This document shows, piece by piece, positions 41,101 through 50,297 of a DNA stretch of 64,000 bases. The notes below the pieces were generated by a model. It was not told the DNA's origin and ran no database searches. It saw only the letters and a program-made list of their open reading frames with translations. Source of the stretch: Mucilaginibacter sp. PAMB04168 (GTDB lineage Bacteria; Bacteroidota; Bacteroidia; Sphingobacteriales; Sphingobacteriaceae); contig NZ_CP155079.2 of the NCBI RefSeq assembly GCF_039634365.2, forward strand, positions 2,976,001 through 3,040,000, given 5' to 3'. Each line of letters opens with the position of its first letter. Within the stretch, counting starts at the first letter, position 1. Both the position numbers and the translations under genes were made by a program.

Positions 41101-41388
41101 GGTAAAAACCAAAGTGGCATTGGCATTTGGAACAGTTAAACTGAACTTACCATTTCCATCAGTGTTGCCGCCACCGTTTGAGCCTTTGACTTTTACGGTA
41201 ACACCAGGTAAAGCATCGCCTTTGCTGTCTGTTACTGTCCCGGTTATTTTAATTGCAGTTTGTGCAAAAGTGTAATTGGTAATGGCGAGCAATTGCACCA
41301 GCAGTATGAACCCTACCAGGCTGAGGCTTTTTGCCTGTACCAATTTTAGTTTTTTCAATAAAAATGTTTTAGTACATCTTTTATTCAT
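38137..41388 (-). CDS. SusC/RagA TonB-dependent outer-membrane transporter
   Basis: About 1083 residues from the ATG at 41388 (MNKRCTKTFLLKK), which has an AAGAG purine stretch just upstream; a longer frame to 41493 lacks such support. A signal sequence is followed by a carboxypeptidase-regulatory-like domain (KITGTVTDSKGDALPGVTV). The plug domain comes next, with ALQEVVISTGYG and a SusC signature DVQ-type strand (PNDIQSVEVLKDAASAAIYG). The 22-strand barrel ends in FGFGLNVAF. It imports oligosaccharides using TonB energy. No ECF sigma/anti-sigma pair, HTCS or other regulator gene adjoins it. Confidence 0.95.
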   Translation of the reverse strand: MNKRCTKTFLLKKLKLVQAKSLSLVGFILLVQLLAITNYTFAQTAIKITGTVTDSKGDALPGVTVKVKGSNGGGNTDGNGKFSLTVPNANATLVFTYVGFNTLEQALNGRTSVSVKLQESSTALQEVVISTGYGGVQRKRDITSAISTVTDKQIQERQPLNLFDALQGQAAGVLVINDNGEPGAEGSITVRGPSTFSSEGQGTNPLYVIDGVITQNASLLNPNDIQSVEVLKDAASAAIYGSRAANGVILITTKRGVEGKTRIDLQYTYTIGKLAHFIQTANAADVRYYRRLQGGLTPGYGSTLVDSLNPGQNSDNDLQRLVLGNTSRRHDVKFSIGGGQKNLTYAASFNYLDDAGTLTNTYSKRIQSRVNVDYQFLKFVKYSGNISFYRQTGNYSNFGNQIRPAFDRPSNYLLYYPNGELTSYINGKRNPIANALYEENTREEYRTQFVNSLNFDLTKDLKLTTTLNTQLDNSEGISFSPRSVNSQDQQTNSLRNNIFQRFYYEAQAYLNYNKTIAKDHSISATLGVSRDRVRTDTTNLIAANIVFENIRTVPGANLNGLRSQRVRFVPVSTGSYFGRVNYSYKGKYILQGVYRNDASSRFGPANRSGGFPAASAGWRFTDEKFLGFTKKFLDDGKIRFSYGKAGNDPIGAFDAVPLVDIGSDIYNKVAGIAPTYNLANPSLRWETTTTKDLGLDLNFLKGRLTATIDAYIRTTNDLLYNRQVPKETGFTVQRVNVGTIQNKGLEFVLSGNAIRTKNFNWTINANASLERGKIVSLNNGESFVATGSGGVSGGNARYLVADGLRIGSFYGWKNLGIYQYDASNAYTPDGQRLTPIGITAVTTTRGGPTATSPNGNAGATVASSYQLNGQPYSGQVVRKKTSGGAVLLGGDTEWEDVNNDGIIDDNDRQVIGNAQPDIYLGFVNNFTYKQFSLSFIINATLGGQVYNQFKQNLTNFANAGGPSLPEAIYGAWTKQGDIATYPYYPDKDTRGSQRIGGNSYFLENGSFVRLSNARLTYRFDSKLANKFFTKNLSLYMYGINLLTWTNYSGFDPEFTPSSGLTPGDDTGRYPKRREFGFGLNVAF

Positions 41389-42165
41389 ATCTCTTAATTT
41401 TTTTATCGTGAATGTTTTCTGTAGCATTCCGAAGGTTGGTTTAATTGAGGTTGGAGGTTTTTGGAAGCATACAAGCGTTAGCCGGTGTTGCACGTGAGCG
41501 TTTTCATGTCGATCATTTTAAATGGTTAGCAATTGGTTTTATTATTCTCAAGCAAGCTGTTTTAGAACATATAGCAGTAAGACAAGACGACTGTCAAGTC
41601 CTGTCATTTCTTTACTGTTTTCTGAATCTGGTAGAAAGCTGATGCTTAAATCATCATAATTGGCGATGTAAACATAATAGCTTTTTTCACAACCCACAAG
41701 AGAAAATAACTCATAATATACTGTAAAACAAACACTTATAAATAATTTGATACACTTCAATCACAAGCCATAACTTGCATTATGCTGTATTTTAAGCACA
41801 AAACGAGGGGTTTAACTAATAGGTGATACGCTTAATTAACAATGAACTTTTTTTTACTTTTTTACCGGCACCCATGCGTTGTCTCTATTTGCGCCGCCCT
41901 ATACGGTTAAGAGGCAGGGAAATATAACTTGTGCAGGTTTGTAATGCTTGCGCGACCTTTGATAACAGAGAATACTCTTTTATTATCTTCTTCTTCTGCG
42001 TAGCTCAATACATTTCATGCAAGGGATTTAAGTTCAGGCACGGGGCAAAAAAATCGTAATCGATTGCAGATTATGGTGCACAATTAATTTGTTCCAATAG
42101 CTTACAACTATTGTTTTCCATATAAATACTTTATACATTTCAGCCGTATTCTCATCCTTACCTAC
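41389..42165. promoter_or_regulatory. Long divergent intergenic region upstream of susC and the alpha-2-macroglobulin gene
   Basis: This 777-nt AT-rich region contains no credible gene. On the plus strand TTG (42111-42113), a 20-nt spacer and TACATTTC (42134-42141) resemble a promoter for the alpha-2-macroglobulin gene. On the minus strand TTG (41700-41698), a 20-nt spacer and TATGTTTA (41677-41670) form a weak candidate for susC, leaving a leader of about 275 nt. Both have one mismatch to TAnnTTTG. Confidence 0.3.
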
Positions 42166-45100
42166 ATGAAACTTAGCTTAAACCTTTCACCACTCGTTAA
42201 GCGATTACTGGCCGCTGGCCTGGTGCTCGCCGTGGTAATCGCCGGTATTTTAGTTATCAGGCAAAAGCATAAAAAGAAAATTAATCCTGAGTTTTCAAAA
42301 TATATTGAATCTTACACAACCGGCGTCATATCCCGGCAAAGCGTCATCCGCATTAAACTATCCAACCAAGTACAAACCAGCCATGCCAAAAACGAGGAGA
42401 TTAAGGATGGAATTTTTGATTTTTCGCCATCGGTAGACGGAAACGCTTACTGGGTTGATGCCCAGACTATTGAATTTAAGCCAAAACAAGCGTTAATTCC
42501 AAACAAAAGCTATGATGTCTCCTTCGCCCTTAGTAAAATAACAGATGTACCCGATGAACTGGACGATTTCGAATTCAATTTTGAAACCATTAAGCCCGAT
42601 TTTAAAGTAGATTTTGACGGCTTACAAACTGCAACAAACACTTCATTAGATAAAATGAAGTTCACAGGTAACATACAAACTGCAGATACGGAAGATCCGG
42701 CTAAGGTGGAAAAGATGATCTCCGTTAATTATCCATCGGCTACACCTATTACCTGGCAGCATAACGAGGCTACACGCATTCATCAATTTACCATCAATAA
42801 TATTAAGCGCTCGGCTAGCAACCCAACACAATTAGTTATTAAATATGACGGCCAGCCGCTGGATATTGACGATACACAAAGCACCGAATTTGAAATACCC
42901 AAAATTGGTGATTTTAAAGTGCTTGCTATAAAAGCCCTGCAAGATCAGGAACAGTTTGTGCTGATCCAACTATCCAACCCAATTATGGTAGGCCAGGAAT
43001 TGAACGGCTTAACCGGTATTAGCAATGTTGCAGATGCAGCTTACACTATTGATGGCAGTACCATTAAAATATATGCACCGAACCGCCTGGAGGGCAATTA
43101 CACCGCTTTTGCCAATGATGGAATTGAAGACATTACGCATAAAAAAATCACCAGAGGTTTTACAGCTAATGTGTTTTTCGAAAACCGCCTGCCCTCAGTC
43201 ACCATTCCGGGCAAGGGCGTCATTTTACCAGATTCAGGACGCCTGTTAATGCCTTTTGAGGCCGTTAACCTCAAGGCGGTTGACGTAAGCATTGTGAAAA
43301 TATATGAAAATAACATTCCGCAATACTTTCAAAATAATGGCTTTGATGGTAATTACCAGCTAAGGCAGGTAGGCAAACCCGTACTCCAAAAAACTATCAG
43401 ACTGGACGATGACAAGGGCCTTAACCTGGGTAAAAAGAACCGATTTATGCTGGATGTGGATCACCTTATGCGTACGGAGCCGGGAGCCATATACCGTGTA
43501 GTGATAGGTTTCAGGCAAGAGTATTCATTGTACAATTGCAAAACCGCCCAGGCAACAATTAAAACGCAGGCTGATGAAGACTCCAATGAGGAATATGAGG
43601 AAGAAAGTGACTATGGCAACAACAACTCAGGTATTGACGAGGATGATGAATTTTGGAGCCGGTATGATAATTTTTACCCCACTGGCTACAAGTGGGATGA
43701 GCGTGACGACCCCTGCAGTACATCTTATTATAACCAGGACCGGTGGGCTACCCGAAACATACTTGCCTCAAACATTGGTTTGATTGCCAAGCGCGGTAGC
43801 GATAACAGTATGGTTGTGGCGGTAACCAATATTATGGATGCCCAGCCTATGAGCAAAGTAACGCTTGAGCTACTTGATTACCAGAAACAGGTAATTGCAA
43901 CTACCACGTCAGACGGAGACGGTTTAGCAAAGTTCAATCTAAAACGCAAGCCGTACTTGCTGGTTGCTAAAAATGGCGACGAGCGCGGCTACTTGAAGCT
44001 TGATGACGCCGGAGCCTTACCTCTTACACGCTTCAACGTAGGTGGTGAGCAGGTACAAAAAGGCTTAAAAGGGTTTATTTATGGTGAGCGCGGCGTTTGG
44101 CGCCCCGGTGATTCTATTTTCGTTTCTTTCATCTTAGAAGATAAGCTCAAAACGATTCCAGAAGATCATCCGGTTGAGTTTGAGCTATACAACCCGTTAG
44201 GGCAGCTTTATACCCGGTTTACACGCAATAAGGCCTTGGATGGATTTTACAGCTTTCACACCGCTACAGCCACCAGCTCTCCTACCGGTAATTGGACAGC
44301 AAAAGTGAAGGTTGGCGGCGCTGTGTTCGAAAAAAGCATCAAGGTAGAGACCATTATGCCTAACCGCCTTAAGCTAAACCTGTCATTCGGTAACCAACGC
44401 GAACTTACAAAAGGTAGCAGCACTGGCGGCACATTAAATGCGCGCTGGTTGTTTGGCGGTATTGCTCAAAACTTGAAAGCCAAGGTTGATGCATTTGTAT
44501 CTGCACAAAAAACCAGGTTTAAAAAGCTGGAAGATTACGAATTTGACGACCCTACCCTGGCTTTCAACACACAAACGCAAACCATTTTTGATGGCCGCTT
44601 AGATGCTGAAGGTAACGCGCCTGTTAATGCTGATATAAATATAGAAAAGCAAGCACCCGGGCAGCTAAGGGCTAACTTTTTGGTGAAGGTGTTTGAGCCT
44701 GGTGGTAATTTCAGTATACAGCAGGTAACCATGCCCTACAACGTTTATAGCGGCTACGTGGGCATTAAAACGCCCGAAGGAAGTGCTATGACAGGCATGC
44801 TGGAAACCGACAAGGATAATACGATTGATATAGTAGATGTAAATAGCAAAGGCTTATTGTTTGCAGGTGTGCGCAATGTAGAAGTTGAGGTTTACAAAAT
44901 ACACTGGCGCTGGTGGTGGGACGAAACCGGTGACGAATTAAGTAACTTTACGCAAGACCAGTATAACAAATTGGTTACCACTCAGACGGTGCAGCTTACC
45001 AACGGCCGTGGTAAATGGAACCTAAGAGTTGATAAAAATGACTGGGGCCGTTACCTGGTACGAATAAAAGACCCCGTAACGGGGCATGCTACAGGAAAGG

Positions 45101-47772
45101 TAATTTACGTTGATTGGCCAAACTGGTCTGAACGATTGCAACAGGGCAACCCAACCGAGGCAGCTATGTTATCGTTCACGGCCGATAAGCAAACTTATAA
45201 AGTTGGCGAAGAGGTTACGCTTACTATACCAACTGGTGCCAATGGCAGGGCTTTGATTAGTATTGAAAATGGCAGCCACGTTATTAAAACAGATTGGATA
45301 AGCACCGAGCGGGGCCAAACGCGCTACAGGTTTAAATTAGAACCGGGCATGGCACCTAACATATTTGCAACGGTTACGCTGTTGCAAAAACATGCCCAAA
45401 CATTAAACGATTTACCCATACGCATGTACGGCACCATTGGCCTGCAGGTAGAAGATCCTGCCACCATATTGAAGCCGGTTATCACTATGCCAGATAAGTT
45501 AAGGCCGGAAACCCAGTCGGCAATAACCGTTTCAGAGTCGTCCGGCAAAGAAATGACCTATACCATTGCCTTGGTTGATGAAGGCTTGCTTGATTTAACC
45601 AACTTTAAAACGCCCGACCCTCACAGTGCGTTTTATGCACGCGAAGCACTGGGTGTAAAAACGTGGGACCTGTTTGATTATGTAATTGGTGCTTTTGGCG
45701 GAGGCCTGGAACGCATATTAAGTATAGGCGGCGATGGTAGCGGCGTTGGCAATGGTAAAAACGTATCGGTAAACCGCTTTAAGCCTGTGGTTAAGTTCCT
45801 GGGGCCTTTTCACTTGGGCAAGGGCGAAAAACAGACACGTAGATTTATCCTGCCACAATATATAGGCTCGGTTAGGGCAATGGTAATTGCGGGACACAAC
45901 GGTGCATATGGTTTTACCGAAAAGGCAGTGGCAGTTAAAAAGCCGTTGATGATACTGGCCACACTGCCGCGTGTACTGGGGCCGTTAGAAAAGGTTCAGT
46001 TACCAATCACCGTTTTTGCCATGGAAAATAATATAAAAACCGTGAGCATTAAAGTTCAGTCCAATGCATTCAGTAACCCGGGCAGTAGCTATCAAAAAAC
46101 TGTCACATTCAATAAGCCGGGCGACCAGTTAGTTTCATTTGACTTGAACGTGAAGGATTTTGTGGGCGTAGGCAAAGTAAAAATTATTGCACAAAGCGGA
46201 GGCGAAACTGCCGCTTACGATGTGGCACTCAATGTACGAAACCCCAACCCGCCTATAACGCATATTATTGAAAAAGAATTGAAACCGGGCGAGGTATGGA
46301 ACACTACTTACACCGCCATAGGCATGAACGGCACTAATAAGGCCACGCTTGAGGTGTCCTCCATCCCTGCCCTTAACCTAACTAAACGCTTAAGCTATCT
46401 GGTGCAGTATCCGCATGGTTGCGTTGAACAGACTACATCCGCAGTTTTTCCGCAGTTATATTTAAGTCAGCTGATTAGTTTAACTCCGCGTCAGAAAGCG
46501 GAAGCTGAAAGCAACATCAAAAATGGTATCAGCCGGTTAAACGGATTCCAGGTACCAAGCGGTGGCCTAAGCTACTGGCCTGATGGCGGCGAAGCCGATG
46601 AGTGGGGCACTAACTACGCCGGACACTTTATGCTGTCGGCCCAAGCAAAGGGCTATAACCTACCGGTTGGATTTTTAGAACAGTGGAAAAAGTTTCAAAA
46701 ACAAAAAGCGTTAAACTGGTCGCCAGATCCGCACGATTTCTTCGACTCGGGTTTAATACAGGCTTATCGTTTGTACCTGCTGGCTATGGCTCGTGCGCCC
46801 GAGCTGGGTGCCATGAACCGGCTTAAAGAGTTTAAATACATTAGTCCGGAGGCTAAGTGGCGTTTGGCAGCAGCTTACCAGATGGCCGGCCAGCCCGAAG
46901 CAGGCCTGCGGCTTATAGCCGGATTACCAACAATGGTTAAGCCGTACAAGCAAATGGCTTATACCTACGGTTCCGATCTGCGCGACGAGGCAATGATACT
47001 GGAGACATTGACGCTGCTGGGGCAACGGGCAAAAGCATCGCGCATGGTTTACAGTGTTGCCGCCAAACTATCTCGCGATAGTTGGTACAGCACCCAAACC
47101 ACTGCTTATTCACTACTCGCCATAGCGCAATACTGCGGGCAAAACAAAACAGGCAACCGCTTGCAATTTGATTTACAAGCCGGAAGTATCAAAAATACTG
47201 TAAACGCCCAAAACTACTTATGGCAATCTTCTATCGCTGCTAACGGTGGCCGGGCAGTTATTAAAAACAAGGGTAAGAACTTGTTATACCTCCGTTTAAT
47301 ACAACAAGGCACGCCTTCACTGGGCCAGGCGGTAGCATCTAACATTAATCCCGATATTTTGCAGATGCAGGTCAATTACTATACCCTTAGCGGCAAACCC
47401 ATAGATCCGACCATGCTAAAGCAAGGAACCGATTTTGCGGCGCAGGTAATAATAAAGAACCCCGGACAACGAGGTGCTTACGCTAATATGGCGCTTACAC
47501 AAATCTTTCCATCAGGTTGGGAAATTTTAAATACCCGTATGATGAACAATGACGAAGTATTCAAATCGTCTCCGGCTGATTATCGAGACATTAGGGACGA
47601 CAGGGTTAATACTTATTTTAGCTTGAGGGAAGACCAGCAGGTAACATATTATGTAATGTTGAACGCATCTTACACGGGCAGGTTCTATCTACCTGCCACC
47701 TATTGTGAAGCTATGTATGACACTTCTGTTAATGCGCTACAAAGCGGCCAGTGGGTTGAGGTAATAAAATGA
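42166..47772 (+). CDS. Bacterial alpha-2-macroglobulin family protein
   Basis: A 1868-residue protein anchored by one N-terminal helix (about 13-30) rather than a lipobox. A series of macroglobulin beta-sandwich domains follows. An acidic, low-complexity insertion lies near 468-500 (many Glu, Asp and Asn). The thioester motif is intact: Cys1419-Val-Glu-Gln1422 within YPHGCVEQTTSAV, followed by the helical thioester domain. Such proteins trap proteases in the periplasm; a protease cuts a bait region and is then linked through the thioester. The gene is followed after 62 nt by a penicillin-binding protein 1C gene, the usual partner, suggesting joint defence and repair of the envelope. Confidence 0.93.
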   Translation: MKLSLNLSPLVKRLLAAGLVLAVVIAGILVIRQKHKKKINPEFSKYIESYTTGVISRQSVIRIKLSNQVQTSHAKNEEIKDGIFDFSPSVDGNAYWVDAQTIEFKPKQALIPNKSYDVSFALSKITDVPDELDDFEFNFETIKPDFKVDFDGLQTATNTSLDKMKFTGNIQTADTEDPAKVEKMISVNYPSATPITWQHNEATRIHQFTINNIKRSASNPTQLVIKYDGQPLDIDDTQSTEFEIPKIGDFKVLAIKALQDQEQFVLIQLSNPIMVGQELNGLTGISNVADAAYTIDGSTIKIYAPNRLEGNYTAFANDGIEDITHKKITRGFTANVFFENRLPSVTIPGKGVILPDSGRLLMPFEAVNLKAVDVSIVKIYENNIPQYFQNNGFDGNYQLRQVGKPVLQKTIRLDDDKGLNLGKKNRFMLDVDHLMRTEPGAIYRVVIGFRQEYSLYNCKTAQATIKTQADEDSNEEYEEESDYGNNNSGIDEDDEFWSRYDNFYPTGYKWDERDDPCSTSYYNQDRWATRNILASNIGLIAKRGSDNSMVVAVTNIMDAQPMSKVTLELLDYQKQVIATTTSDGDGLAKFNLKRKPYLLVAKNGDERGYLKLDDAGALPLTRFNVGGEQVQKGLKGFIYGERGVWRPGDSIFVSFILEDKLKTIPEDHPVEFELYNPLGQLYTRFTRNKALDGFYSFHTATATSSPTGNWTAKVKVGGAVFEKSIKVETIMPNRLKLNLSFGNQRELTKGSSTGGTLNARWLFGGIAQNLKAKVDAFVSAQKTRFKKLEDYEFDDPTLAFNTQTQTIFDGRLDAEGNAPVNADINIEKQAPGQLRANFLVKVFEPGGNFSIQQVTMPYNVYSGYVGIKTPEGSAMTGMLETDKDNTIDIVDVNSKGLLFAGVRNVEVEVYKIHWRWWWDETGDELSNFTQDQYNKLVTTQTVQLTNGRGKWNLRVDKNDWGRYLVRIKDPVTGHATGKVIYVDWPNWSERLQQGNPTEAAMLSFTADKQTYKVGEEVTLTIPTGANGRALISIENGSHVIKTDWISTERGQTRYRFKLEPGMAPNIFATVTLLQKHAQTLNDLPIRMYGTIGLQVEDPATILKPVITMPDKLRPETQSAITVSESSGKEMTYTIALVDEGLLDLTNFKTPDPHSAFYAREALGVKTWDLFDYVIGAFGGGLERILSIGGDGSGVGNGKNVSVNRFKPVVKFLGPFHLGKGEKQTRRFILPQYIGSVRAMVIAGHNGAYGFTEKAVAVKKPLMILATLPRVLGPLEKVQLPITVFAMENNIKTVSIKVQSNAFSNPGSSYQKTVTFNKPGDQLVSFDLNVKDFVGVGKVKIIAQSGGETAAYDVALNVRNPNPPITHIIEKELKPGEVWNTTYTAIGMNGTNKATLEVSSIPALNLTKRLSYLVQYPHGCVEQTTSAVFPQLYLSQLISLTPRQKAEAESNIKNGISRLNGFQVPSGGLSYWPDGGEADEWGTNYAGHFMLSAQAKGYNLPVGFLEQWKKFQKQKALNWSPDPHDFFDSGLIQAYRLYLLAMARAPELGAMNRLKEFKYISPEAKWRLAAAYQMAGQPEAGLRLIAGLPTMVKPYKQMAYTYGSDLRDEAMILETLTLLGQRAKASRMVYSVAAKLSRDSWYSTQTTAYSLLAIAQYCGQNKTGNRLQFDLQAGSIKNTVNAQNYLWQSSIAANGGRAVIKNKGKNLLYLRLIQQGTPSLGQAVASNINPDILQMQVNYYTLSGKPIDPTMLKQGTDFAAQVIIKNPGQRGAYANMALTQIFPSGWEILNTRMMNNDEVFKSSPADYRDIRDDRVNTYFSLREDQQVTYYVMLNASYTGRFYLPATYCEAMYDTSVNALQSGQWVEVIK

Positions 47773-47834
47773 CATGACTAGTGTTATAAACTGTGTTTTG
47801 AACGGCTATGAGATTTTTTGACATAGCGCAGTAA

Positions 47835-50297
47835 ATGAAGAATAATTCAGAAATGCACACTTCCGTTAGGTGCAACATAGCATTCAAAAATACGCTTAAG
47901 CAGCCAAAGGTATACATACCTTTGGCTGTTATATTATTCCTTTGTACTGCGTTTTGGTTTTGCCTGCCTAAGCCGCTCTTTAAACGACCAACATCTTATG
48001 TTATTGACGACGAGCAAGGGCAGCTTTTGGGCGCAGCCATAGCGGCCGATGGGCAGTGGCGTTTTCCGTATGACGAAGCCGTACCCGATAAATTTAAAGA
48101 ATGTATCATTGCTTTCGAAGACAAGCGCTTCAGGCACCATCCGGGTGTAGACGTGCTGGCTTTTGGGAGGGCGATCCGTCAAAATTTAAAGAGCCAGAAA
48201 GTAAGCAGCGGCGGCAGCACGCTTACTATGCAGGTGATACGCTTAGCTACCCACCACCGTCGTACCATTTGGAACAAAATGATTGAGATGGTAATGGCGC
48301 TGCGCTTGGAACTTACCTATAGTAAAGAAGAAATATTGGCCCTGTATGCCAGCAATGCCCCATTTGGCGGCAATGTTATTGGATTAAACGCAGCAGCATG
48401 GCGTTATTACGGGCGCAGTTCCGATAAGCTCTCCTGGGGAGAGATGGCAGCAATGGCAGTTTTGCCTAATGCCCCCTCGCTGGTACACCCAGGTAAAAAC
48501 CGTAAGTTGTTATTAAAAAAGCGCAACCTTTTGCTGGACAAACTAGCTCAAAAACACATCATCGACCAAAGCACTGCCGAGTTGTCCAAACTTGAACCGA
48601 TGCCCGATAAGCCCTTAAAACTTCCACAAATTGCCCCTCACTTATTAGAACGTTTTAAGGCCGAGCATCCACCACAATCATTATTTAACACCCGTATCAA
48701 AACTACTTTGAGAGCCGGTTTACAAGAACAGGTAACGGCCATTTTAGAACGTCATCATCGTATTTTGAAAGCCAATGAAATCAATAACCTGGCAGCTGTT
48801 GTGCTCGATGTGGAAACGGGCAAGGCATTAGCCTATGCCGGCAACATTTTTCACCCGGCAGATGAGGGTCTGCAGAGCAATGTAGATGTGGCCAATGCGC
48901 CTCGTAGCCCGGGCAGTACCCTAAAGCCCATGTTATATGCAGCAATGTTACACGATGGCTTCATTTTGCCTAATACACTCGTACCCGATATACCAACCCA
49001 AATAGCCGGTTACCATCCCGAAAATTTTGATTTGGGTTATGATGGTGCAGTGCCGGCTTCCAGAGCACTGGCCCGTTCCTTGAATGTACCTGCGGTAAAA
49101 ATGTTGCAGAAGTACAAGTACGAACGTTTTTACGAGGTGCTTAAAAAAATGAGCATCACTACGCTCAACCAGCCGGCAGACCACTATGGCTTATCGCTTA
49201 TTTTAGGCGGATGTGAAAATACGCTGTGGGAATTATCTGGTGCTTATGCCAGTATGGCCCGGGTGCTTAATCATTATAATCAAAACAATCGTTACTCAGC
49301 TGCTGATTATCATGCACCTGTTTACCAAGCAGCCCCGTTAAACCAACCAACCGAAAAAAATGGATTGTTGGATGCCGGTTCAGTTTACTACACTTTTCAA
49401 GCGATGGAAGAGGTGATGCGACCGGGCGAAGAAATGCTTTGGCAGCAGTTCGCCTCAACTCAGCGTATAGCCTGGAAAACCGGCACCAGTTTTGGCTTTA
49501 GAGATGGTTGGGCTATAGGTGTTACGCCCAAATATGTGGTGGGTATTTGGGTGGGCAACACCACTGGCGAAGGAAGGCCCGACCTAACTGGCATTAACAC
49601 TGCCGCACCTGTATTATTCGAGATCTTCAGGCTTTTACCCGTTGCACGCGATTGGTTTAAAGCACCGGTAAACGCTATGGTGAAGATTGATGTATGCAAG
49701 GAAAGCGGATGCCGTGCAGGTGAATACTGCGAACATATAGCACAAATGTGGGTGCCTTCCGGCGGACTGAAATCGCCGGTGTGCCCCTACCACCAATTAG
49801 TTCATCTGGATGCCACCCGGCAGTGGCAGGTAACTACCGATTGCGAATCACCAGAACAGATGGTGCATCAAAAATGGTTTGTTCTGCCACCGTCTATGGA
49901 ATATTATTATAAAGCCCGCAATTATCAGTACCGCACCTTGCCACCATTTAGGAGCGATTGTGCCGTAGCCGATAAAGGCCAGCCTATAGAAATTATTTAT
50001 CCTAAAGATGACGCCAAAATATACATACCCATAGAGGCTGATGGTACACGCGGCCGCATGATATGTAACGCTGCACATAGGCAACCAGGCATAAAAGTGT
50101 TTTGGCATTTGGATAACCAATACCTGGGCGTAACGCATGATTATCACCAAATGGCCCTAACAGCGCCGCCCGGCAAGCATATACTTACACTGGTAGATGC
50201 AAACGGAAATACTGTTAAAGTGAGATTCACTGTTTTGGACAAGGAAAAGCCGCGTTACGGCTTTTCCTCAAATAAATCCAAATCTCGAATTACCTAA
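47835..50297 (+). CDS. pbpC: Penicillin-binding protein 1C
   Basis: An 820-residue bifunctional peptidoglycan synthase with an N-terminal helix (about 31-48). The GT51 glycosyltransferase domain carries IAFEDKRFRHHPGVD and GGSTLTMQ. The transpeptidase domain has Ser361-Thr-Leu-Lys364 in SPGSTLKP and KTGTSFGFRDG. A C-terminal PBP1C domain (about 720-810) ends it. It polymerises and cross-links peptidoglycan. It pairs with the preceding alpha-2-macroglobulin gene. Its stop overlaps that of the convergent fabF by 3-4 nt, so no terminator fits between them. Confidence 0.94.
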   Translation: MKNNSEMHTSVRCNIAFKNTLKQPKVYIPLAVILFLCTAFWFCLPKPLFKRPTSYVIDDEQGQLLGAAIAADGQWRFPYDEAVPDKFKECIIAFEDKRFRHHPGVDVLAFGRAIRQNLKSQKVSSGGSTLTMQVIRLATHHRRTIWNKMIEMVMALRLELTYSKEEILALYASNAPFGGNVIGLNAAAWRYYGRSSDKLSWGEMAAMAVLPNAPSLVHPGKNRKLLLKKRNLLLDKLAQKHIIDQSTAELSKLEPMPDKPLKLPQIAPHLLERFKAEHPPQSLFNTRIKTTLRAGLQEQVTAILERHHRILKANEINNLAAVVLDVETGKALAYAGNIFHPADEGLQSNVDVANAPRSPGSTLKPMLYAAMLHDGFILPNTLVPDIPTQIAGYHPENFDLGYDGAVPASRALARSLNVPAVKMLQKYKYERFYEVLKKMSITTLNQPADHYGLSLILGGCENTLWELSGAYASMARVLNHYNQNNRYSAADYHAPVYQAAPLNQPTEKNGLLDAGSVYYTFQAMEEVMRPGEEMLWQQFASTQRIAWKTGTSFGFRDGWAIGVTPKYVVGIWVGNTTGEGRPDLTGINTAAPVLFEIFRLLPVARDWFKAPVNAMVKIDVCKESGCRAGEYCEHIAQMWVPSGGLKSPVCPYHQLVHLDATRQWQVTTDCESPEQMVHQKWFVLPPSMEYYYKARNYQYRTLPPFRSDCAVADKGQPIEIIYPKDDAKIYIPIEADGTRGRMICNAAHRQPGIKVFWHLDNQYLGVTHDYHQMALTAPPGKHILTLVDANGNTVKVRFTVLDKEKPRYGFSSNKSKSRIT

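Noticed and set aside
41389..41493. Upstream extension of susC to 41493
   Set aside because: The extra residues lack a signal peptide, whereas the ATG at 41388 has a purine-rich site and begins the usual signal sequence.
41548..41760. A 70-codon minus-strand frame (MKCIKLFISV...) in the susC upstream region
   Set aside because: No similarity to any known family, no clear ribosome-binding site, and AT-rich composition. A chance frame in intergenic DNA is more likely.
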